11,033 nt of DNA from an uncultured Synechococcus sp. (GTDB lineage Bacteria > Cyanobacteriota > Cyanobacteriia > PCC-6307 > Cyanobiaceae): contig CALJTZ010000017.1 of assembly GCA_937975655.1 (NCBI GenBank), positions 1 to 11,033 of the forward strand, given 5' to 3'. Within the stretch, counting starts at the first letter, position 1. Every line of letters begins with the position of its first letter. This document shows positions 8,045 to 11,033 of this stretch, piece after piece. The position numbers and the translations under genes are program-made. Under the pieces are notes generated by a model. The model was not told the origin of the DNA. It worked only from the letters and a program-made list of their open reading frames with translations, and did not search any database.

Positions 8045-8140
8045 GTGTGAGGAGTGAGGGACATCACTTCCGGGGTCGAAACGAGGACAGACTCCCAGAA
8101 GCGTTCCTGCTCAAAGCCCTGCCTTCGGCGGGGCTTTTTT
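8045..8140 (+). ncRNA. Likely small regulatory RNA, Yfr2/Cyano-1 type
   Basis: About 96 bases with no credible reading frame between a promoter-like element and an intrinsic terminator. The 5' end, 8045-8057, reads GTGTGAGGAGTGA, the exact reverse complement of the Yfr1 core ACUCCUCACAC plus two further bases. The Yfr2 family is described as carrying a motif nearly complementary to Yfr1, and its members are of this size. The next element is a hairpin, 8067-8101: CTTC/GAAG, GGG/CCC and GTC/GAC with a one-base bulge and one mismatch. It has a 12-base purine-rich loop (GAAACGAGGACA) reminiscent of the GGAAACA loop motifs of that family. An alternative 7-bp hairpin at 8051-8069 (GGAGTGA with TCACTTC) would sequester part of the anti-Yfr1 element. 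The class assignment is from memory of motifs, not a model search. That an RNA gene is here is more certain than its family. Confidence 0.62.
8115..8140 (+). terminator. Intrinsic terminator of the small RNA
   Basis: An 8-bp stem, AGCCCTGC (8115-8122) with GCGGGGCT (8128-8135) and one G-T pair, a CTTCG loop, and a run of six T at 8135-8140. It ends the sRNA and would also stop read-through from the DUF3747 gene. Confidence 0.9.
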
Positions 8141-8168
8141 ATTGGCCGCTCAGGACGGACCAGGCCAC

Positions 8169-8195
8169 AAAAAAACCGGCTCCCGCAGGAGCCGG
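8169..8195 (-). terminator. Intrinsic terminator of the rplL operon
   Basis: Read on the minus strand, a perfect 8-bp stem CCGGCTCC/GGAGCCGG (8176-8195, loop of four) followed by seven T (8169-8175). It lies about 50 bases beyond the rplL stop and faces the sRNA terminator 29 bases away. Confidence 0.92.
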
Positions 8196-8212
8196 CTCAT
8201 AGTCGAAGTGGT

Positions 8213-8236
8213 GGCGGGCTGCCGGAGCGGCCCGCC
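8213..8236 (-). other. GC-rich hairpin directly after rplL
   Basis: GGCGGGC (8213-8219) pairs with GCCCGCC (8230-8236). The stem can extend by three pairs (one wobble) to a four-base loop. It begins eight bases past the rplL stop and has no T run, so it is more likely an RNA-stabilising 3' structure than a second terminator. Confidence 0.6.
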
Positions 8237-8243
8237 CCGGCGA

Positions 8244-8627
8244 TCACTTGATGGTGACCTTGCCACCCACTTCTTCGACGGCCTTCTTGATGGCCTCGGC
8301 GTCAGCCTTGGACACACCTTCCTTGATGGGGCAGGGAGCGCCTTCCACCAGGGCCTTGGCTTCGCCCAGGCCGAGGCCGGTGGCTTCGCGGACGGCCTTC
8401 AGCACCTTGATCTTGGCGGCGGCGTCGAAACCATCGAGGATGGCGTCGAACTCGCTCTTCTCTTCAACAGCCTCAGCGGCAGCTGCAGGAGCAGCGGCCA
8501 TCACGACGCCAGCAGAAGCGGCGGCGGACACACCGAAGGCCTCTTCGATCTGCTTGACAAGCTCGGAAGCTTCCAGCAGCGAGAGAGTCTTCAGGGACTC
8601 GAGGATTTGGTCAGTAGTAGCAGACAT
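8244..8627 (-). CDS. rplL: Large-subunit ribosomal protein L7/L12 (bL12)
   Basis: 127 residues, normal for the family. It forms dimers that attach to L10 as the ribosomal stalk and recruit translation factors. The N-terminal dimerisation helices are at 5-31 ([20 protein letters not shown]). The Ala-rich hinge is at about 35-55, and the globular factor-binding domain at 57-127 contains [20 protein letters not shown] (72-91) and [17 protein letters not shown] at the end. Position 99 is Cys ([10 protein letters not shown]), where homologues I know usually have Ala or Lys. The gene follows rplJ by 68 bases and is the last of the operon, ahead of a strong terminator. The ATG at 8627 has no convincing Shine-Dalgarno sequence, but the N-terminus matches the family. 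Confidence 0.98.
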   Translation of the reverse strand: MSATTDQILESLKTLSLLEASELVKQIEEAFGVSAAASAGVVMAAAPAAAAEAVEEKSEFDAILDGFDAAAKIKVLKAVREATGLGLGEAKALVEGAPCPIKEGVSKADAEAIKKAVEEVGGKVTIK

Positions 8628-8695
8628 GGTTGGGAATCAGCAACAGATCTGTTTGGTTGAACAGTGAGGATCGGTTGAGCTCAGCAGAGCAGGCC

Positions 8696-9229
8696 TCAGG
8701 AGGCCTTGCCCTCGCCATCGGCGTGCTGCTTGAGCGCCCGTGCAAGACCGGAAGGAATTTCGTTGATACCCACAGCAACCTTGGTGGCCACGGCGTTGAT
8801 CGCACCAGCGATCTGCGCCATGAGCACCTCCTTGGAGGGCAGATCCCCAATGGCCTTGATGTCGGTCTGGGAGAGGAGCTTGCCTTCGAAAAGGCCGCCC
8901 TTGACTTCAGACTTCTTCGTGTCCTTCTGGAAGGACTGAATGGCCTTCACCGCACCGCCAACATCGCCCTTGACCAGGACGAAGGCGTTGGTGCCGGTGA
9001 GCAGGGAATCGAGTTCCGACCAAGCGCTGTTGCCATCAATGGCACGGCGCATCAAGGTGTTTTTGGTCACCTTGCAAATGCCGTTGCTGGCCTGCAGACG
9101 GGTCCGCAGATCAGACATCTCCTTGATGGACAGGCCCTTGAAATCAAGAACCAGCGCCATTTCGGCCTCACCGAGGAGCCCCTTGAGCTCTTCGACGATC
9201 TGTTGCTTGTTCTCCAGCGTGCGGCCCAT
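8696..9229 (-). CDS. rplJ: Large-subunit ribosomal protein L10 (uL10)
   Basis: 177 residues. It binds 23S rRNA with its N-terminal domain and anchors L7/L12 dimers with its C-terminal helix. Family features are [18 protein letters not shown] at the N-terminus, [20 protein letters not shown] (25-44), [11 protein letters not shown] (54-64) and [17 protein letters not shown] (130-146). The C-terminal helix (about 146-170) should carry the L12 sites. The frame is open upstream to 9391, but the family N-terminus begins at the ATG at 9229, and the upstream part lies over the structured leader. No Shine-Dalgarno sequence is seen (the bases before the ATG are CACTTCCT), which fits control by leader structure. 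L10, or its complex with L12, is the known autoregulator of this mRNA in other bacteria. Confidence 0.97.
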   Translation of the reverse strand: MGRTLENKQQIVEELKGLLGEAEMALVLDFKGLSIKEMSDLRTRLQASNGICKVTKNTLMRRAIDGNSAWSELDSLLTGTNAFVLVKGDVGGAVKAIQSFQKDTKKSEVKGGLFEGKLLSQTDIKAIGDLPSKEVLMAQIAGAINAVATKVAVGINEIPSGLARALKQHADGEGKAS

Positions 9230-9242
9230 AGGAAGTGGAACG

Positions 9243-9320
9243 GATCGGGGGAACAAGCCGGGTACGCGGCCCTGGGACACCGGGAAGGTGGCGAGGCCGC
9301 TGCATGCTCCGCTCCCGATC
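9243..9320 (-). promoter_or_regulatory. Nested long-range helices just before rplJ
   Basis: On the transcript, GATCGGG (9320-9314) can pair with CCCGATC (9249-9243). Inside it, GCGGCC (9300-9295) can pair with GGCCGC (9271-9266). The 3' arm ends about 14 bases before the rplJ ATG, so this fold could control access to the start, working with the L10 leader upstream. The pairing was found by eye, with no energy calculated. Confidence 0.4.
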
Positions 9321-9351
9321 AGGACCGAAATCCCTAGGGGCAAAAACCTGT

Positions 9352-9410
9352 CGCGTTGTCCTCGGCAGGACTTACGGGCAAGAAAGCCCACCTGCTGTCT
9401 GGGGTTGGGC
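9352..9410 (-). promoter_or_regulatory. L10 leader (autoregulatory RNA of rplJ-rplL)
   Basis: On the minus strand, AGACAGCAGG and GTCCTGCCGAGGA flank a GGGC-tttctt-GCCC hairpin. The elements lie in 9361-9404. The GCAGG/CCTGC stem, the AGACAGCAGG 5' strand, the purine-rich CCGAGGA 3' strand and the small internal hairpin are the hallmarks I know of the L10 leader that binds L10 or L10-L12 and lowers expression of both genes. It lies about 130 bases before rplJ, in the 311-base rplA-rplJ spacer (9230-9540), which has no gene. A weak TACTAT -10-like box is at 9441-9446. Confidence 0.78.
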
Positions 9411-9470
9411 GCGTGCCCTTCTGGCCTAAGCCAGTTTGAAATAGTACACGGCAGTCCCCCAGCCCCTCAC

Positions 9471-9510
9471 CAAGAGAAAGCCCCGTGCAAGTCCAGGACA
9501 GGCACGGGGC
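9471..9510 (-). terminator. Weak terminator or attenuator between rplA and rplJ
   Basis: On the minus strand a perfect 9-bp stem GCCCCGTGC/GCACGGGGC (arms 9502-9510 and 9480-9488, loop of 13) is followed by TTTCTCTT, a broken T tract. It begins about 30 bases after the rplA stop. It may partly end rplK-rplA transcripts, or protect their 3' ends, leaving rplJ-rplL to be set separately. Confidence 0.55.
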
Positions 9511-9540
9511 AAGGCCGCGAGGCGCGGTGGCGCAGGCGCC

Positions 9541-10248
9541 TCAGCTCTCCTGCTTGATGTCCTGCAGGGCGGCCACATCCACTTCCACCGAGGGACCCAT
9601 GGTGGAGGTGATGTAGAGGCTCTTCCAGTAACGCCCCTTGGCACCGCTGGGCTTGTTGCGGTCGATGGTTTCCTGCAGAGCCTTGAGGTTGTCGAGCAGC
9701 TTGGCCGCATCGAAGCTGGCCTTGCCGAAACGCACGTGCACGATGCCGGTGCGATCGGCGCGGAACTCGAGTTTGCCCGCCTTGAACTCGTTGATGGCAC
9801 CAGCGAGATCGGTGGTCACGGTGCCGGCCTTCGGGTTCGGCATCAGGCCCCGGGGGCCCAGGACGCGACCGAGCTTGGCCACCTTGGGCATCATGTCCGG
9901 GGTGGCGATCAGCAGGTCGAATTCCATCTCGCCCTTGGCGATGGTCTCCACCAGCTCGTCATCACCGGCGAGGTCTGCACCGGCGGCCTTGGCCTCAGCC
10001 ACCTTTTCACCACGAGCAATCACGGCAATGCGGATGCTCTGACCGGTGCCGTGGGGCAGGGCCACGGTGGTGCGCAGTTGCTGGTCGGTGTACTTGGGGT
10101 CGATGCCCAGACGGGCATGGGCCTCGAGGGTCTCGTCGAACTTGGCGGTGGCGTTGGACTTCACCAGTTCCACCGCTTCCAGCGGGGTGTAGGTGCGGTC
10201 TTCGACCTTGTTGACGAGAGCGGAAAAACGCTTGGAAATTTTGGGCAT
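9541..10248 (-). CDS. rplA: Large-subunit ribosomal protein L1 (uL1)
   Basis: 235 residues, full length. It binds the mobile L1 stalk of 23S rRNA near the E site and, in many bacteria, represses its own rplK-rplA mRNA. The N-terminus MPKISKRF is followed by [20 protein letters not shown] (21-40). Domain II holds the L1 signature [18 protein letters not shown] (126-143), and domain I closes with [20 protein letters not shown] (205-224). The start at 10248 lies 50 bases after rplK. That spacer holds a small GACCG/CGGTC inverted repeat (10269-10280) and no obvious Shine-Dalgarno sequence. Confidence 0.98.
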   Translation of the reverse strand: MPKISKRFSALVNKVEDRTYTPLEAVELVKSNATAKFDETLEAHARLGIDPKYTDQQLRTTVALPHGTGQSIRIAVIARGEKVAEAKAAGADLAGDDELVETIAKGEMEFDLLIATPDMMPKVAKLGRVLGPRGLMPNPKAGTVTTDLAGAINEFKAGKLEFRADRTGIVHVRFGKASFDAAKLLDNLKALQETIDRNKPSGAKGRYWKSLYITSTMGPSVEVDVAALQDIKQES

Positions 10249-10298
10249 GGCAGGGGTGGGGTGCGGACGACCGTGCGGTCTCCCCCGGTAGTGGTGGA

Positions 10299-10724
10299 TC
10301 AGTCGTTAACGGCGACGCCCATGTTGCGGGCGGTGCCTTCGATGATGCGCATGGCCGACTCAACGCTGGTGCAGTTGAGGTCGGGCAGCTTGGTCTTGGC
10401 GATCTCCTCGAGCTGGGAGCGGCTGATAGCGCCCACAGAACCCTTGGCGGAGGTGGCGGCACCCTTCTCGATGCCGGCTGCCTTGGAGATCAGCACGGAA
10501 GCGGGAGGGGTCTTGGTGATGAAGGTGAAGCTGCGGTCTTCGAAGACCGAAATTTCAACCGGAATCACATAACCGGCCTTGTCCTGCGTCCGAGCGTTGT
10601 ACTCCTTGCAGAACGCCATGATGTTGACGCCGTGCTGACCGAGGGCGGGGCCCACCGGCGGCGCGGGGTTGGCTTTGCCGGCCTGGAGGGCCAGCTTGAT
10701 CACAGCTACGACTTTCTTGGCCAT
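10299..10724 (-). CDS. rplK: Large-subunit ribosomal protein L11 (uL11)
   Basis: 141 residues, the usual length. It binds the GTPase-associated centre of 23S rRNA at the base of the L7/L12 stalk. The N-terminal domain has the proline-rich [20 protein letters not shown] (19-38). The RNA-binding C-terminal domain has [19 protein letters not shown] (70-88) and [14 protein letters not shown] (124-137). The frame is open to 10796, but [20 protein letters not shown] is the family N-terminus, giving the ATG at 10724. It lies 181 bases after nusG, behind a spacer rich in hairpins. Confidence 0.98.
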   Translation of the reverse strand: MAKKVVAVIKLALQAGKANPAPPVGPALGQHGVNIMAFCKEYNARTQDKAGYVIPVEISVFEDRSFTFITKTPPASVLISKAAGIEKGAATSAKGSVGAISRSQLEEIAKTKLPDLNCTSVESAMRIIEGTARNMGVAVND

Positions 10725-10743
10725 CGGCTGGGCTACGTAATGA

Positions 10744-10786
10744 ACTCCCCGAGGGGAGTGCGGGACTGCACTCCGGAATGGAGTGC
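10744..10786 (-). promoter_or_regulatory. rplK leader with mutually exclusive hairpins
   Basis: On the transcript the order is GCACTCC (10786-10780), GGAGTGC (10774-10768), GCACTCC (10761-10755), GGGGAGT (10750-10744). Arm 2 can pair with arm 1 (5-base loop) or arm 3 (6-base loop). Arm 3 can alternatively pair through ACTCCC with arm 4 (CTCG loop). The 3' edge is 19 bases before the rplK ATG. The fold looks like a switch or attenuator, possibly the site where L1 represses rplK-rplA. That role is inferred from the position. Confidence 0.5.
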
Positions 10787-10823
10787 GGGAGGACACTGTC
10801 TACACGAGAGAGTGCTGCGGATC

Positions 10824-10840
10824 GCCGACCCAGGGTCGGC
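10824..10840 (-). other. Hairpin in the nusG-rplK spacer
   Basis: A perfect 7-bp stem, GCCGACC/GGTCGGC, with a 3-base loop. CCGCAGC stands on each side of it on the transcript as an imperfectly spaced direct repeat. There is no T run, so it is not an intrinsic terminator. Confidence 0.55.
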
Positions 10841-10872
10841 GCTGCGGCAGGTTCCGGAACGGAGCCCGCTAA

Positions 10873-10897
10873 GGCCGCCCTCCGCAGGGAGGCGGCC
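10873..10897 (-). other. Strong GC hairpin just after nusG
   Basis: GGCCGCCTCC pairs with GGAGGGCGGCC (one bulged G) around a CTGC loop, beginning nine bases past the nusG stop. Only TTA follows, so termination would be inefficient. It may mark an RNA-processing or stabilising element separating nusG from rplK. Confidence 0.55.
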
Positions 10898-10905
10898 GCA
10901 GGTGG

Positions 10906-11033
10906 TCAGCTCTGTTTGCTGATCTGGGAGAACTCGAGTTCCACCGGGGTCTCCCGGCCGAAAATGGAGAGCAGGGCCTTGAGCTTGTTGCGCTCGCCGG
11001 ACACCTCGATCACCTCGCCCTGGAAGTCCTTGA
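10906..11033 (-). CDS. nusG: Transcription factor NusG, C-terminal end (5' part outside the window)
   Basis: The last 41 codons are visible and give the C-terminal KOW domain: [20 protein letters not shown] followed by [19 protein letters not shown]. The pattern of Gly-x-Val, an [12 protein letters not shown] strand pair and a short polar tail is typical of NusG, which binds RNA polymerase and uses KOW to contact Rho or ribosomal S10. Its place before rplK matches the usual (secE)-nusG-rplK-rplA order. The N-terminal NGN domain and the start lie beyond the right edge. Confidence 0.95.
   Translation of the reverse strand, partial: KDFQGEVIEVSGERNKLKALLSIFGRETPVELEFSQISKQS

Noticed and set aside
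7980..8070. A yfr1 or yfr10 gene on the minus strand, since that strand carries TCACTCCTCACAC.
   Set aside because: Downstream on the minus strand (8030 to 7980) there is no hairpin with a T run, and the core would be partly paired with the upstream hairpin. The plus strand has the promoter-like box and the terminator, so the motif is better read as antisense to Yfr1.
8054..8251. A small + strand protein gene of 65 codons across the sRNA and terminators.
   Set aside because: It reads through two intrinsic terminators and hairpins, and its product is Arg/Pro/Ser-rich with no recognisable pattern.
9230..9391. A longer L10 starting at 9391.
   Set aside because: The extra residues do not match L10, and the stretch overlaps the L10 leader. 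The family N-terminus begins at the ATG at 9229.
10725..10796. A longer L11 starting at 10796.
   Set aside because: The added codons cover the hairpin-rich leader, and L11 normally begins MAKK, which is encoded at 10724.

Overview
The window looks like core chromosome of a GC-rich picocyanobacterium of the Synechococcus/Cyanobium type. The evidence is the cyanobacterial L11-L1-L10-L7/L12 cluster behind nusG, a DUF3747 exported protein (a family I know only from cyanobacteria), a pilMNOQ cluster without pilP whose secretin has an AMIN-like N-terminus, and an RNase HI with the long C-terminal tail I associate with this lineage. The exact genus cannot be fixed from the sequence alone. I see no transposon, phage, CRISPR array or tRNA/rRNA gene.

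Layout. From 1 to 612 (+) is the 3' part of a pentapeptide-repeat/TPR protein whose stop codon overlaps, tail to tail, the stop of the next gene. From 609 to 7215 (-) runs a compact block, in transcription order rnhA, pyrD, pilM, pilN, pilO, pilQ. Its spacings are ATGA overlaps or gaps of 31 bases or less, so it is probably one transcription unit joining RNA:DNA hybrid repair, pyrimidine synthesis and the type IV pilus alignment complex and outer-membrane secretin. A divergent gene for an exported DUF3747 protein occupies 7278-7967 (+).

The 276-base gap at 7968-8243 is not empty. It holds a likely small RNA on the + strand (about 8045-8140) with its own sigma70-like promoter, two hairpins and an intrinsic terminator. 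Its first 13 bases are the exact reverse complement of the conserved core of the cyanobacterial sRNA Yfr1, so I read it as a Yfr2/Cyano-1-type sRNA. Facing it is the intrinsic terminator of the ribosomal protein operon.

From 8244 to 11033 (-) lies the ribosomal cluster, in transcription order nusG (partial), rplK, rplA, rplJ, rplL. The three longer spacers are structured. The nusG-rplK spacer has repeated 7-base arms that can form mutually exclusive hairpins. The rplA-rplJ spacer carries a weak terminator or attenuator hairpin, a recognisable L10 leader and a long-range helix just before rplJ. The rplL trailer has two hairpins. Together these suggest post-transcriptional balancing of L11/L1 and L10/L12 synthesis.

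The most interesting observations are the sRNA with the anti-Yfr1 element, the switch-like rplK leader, and a short PilM whose actin-type nucleotide-binding motifs look degenerate.
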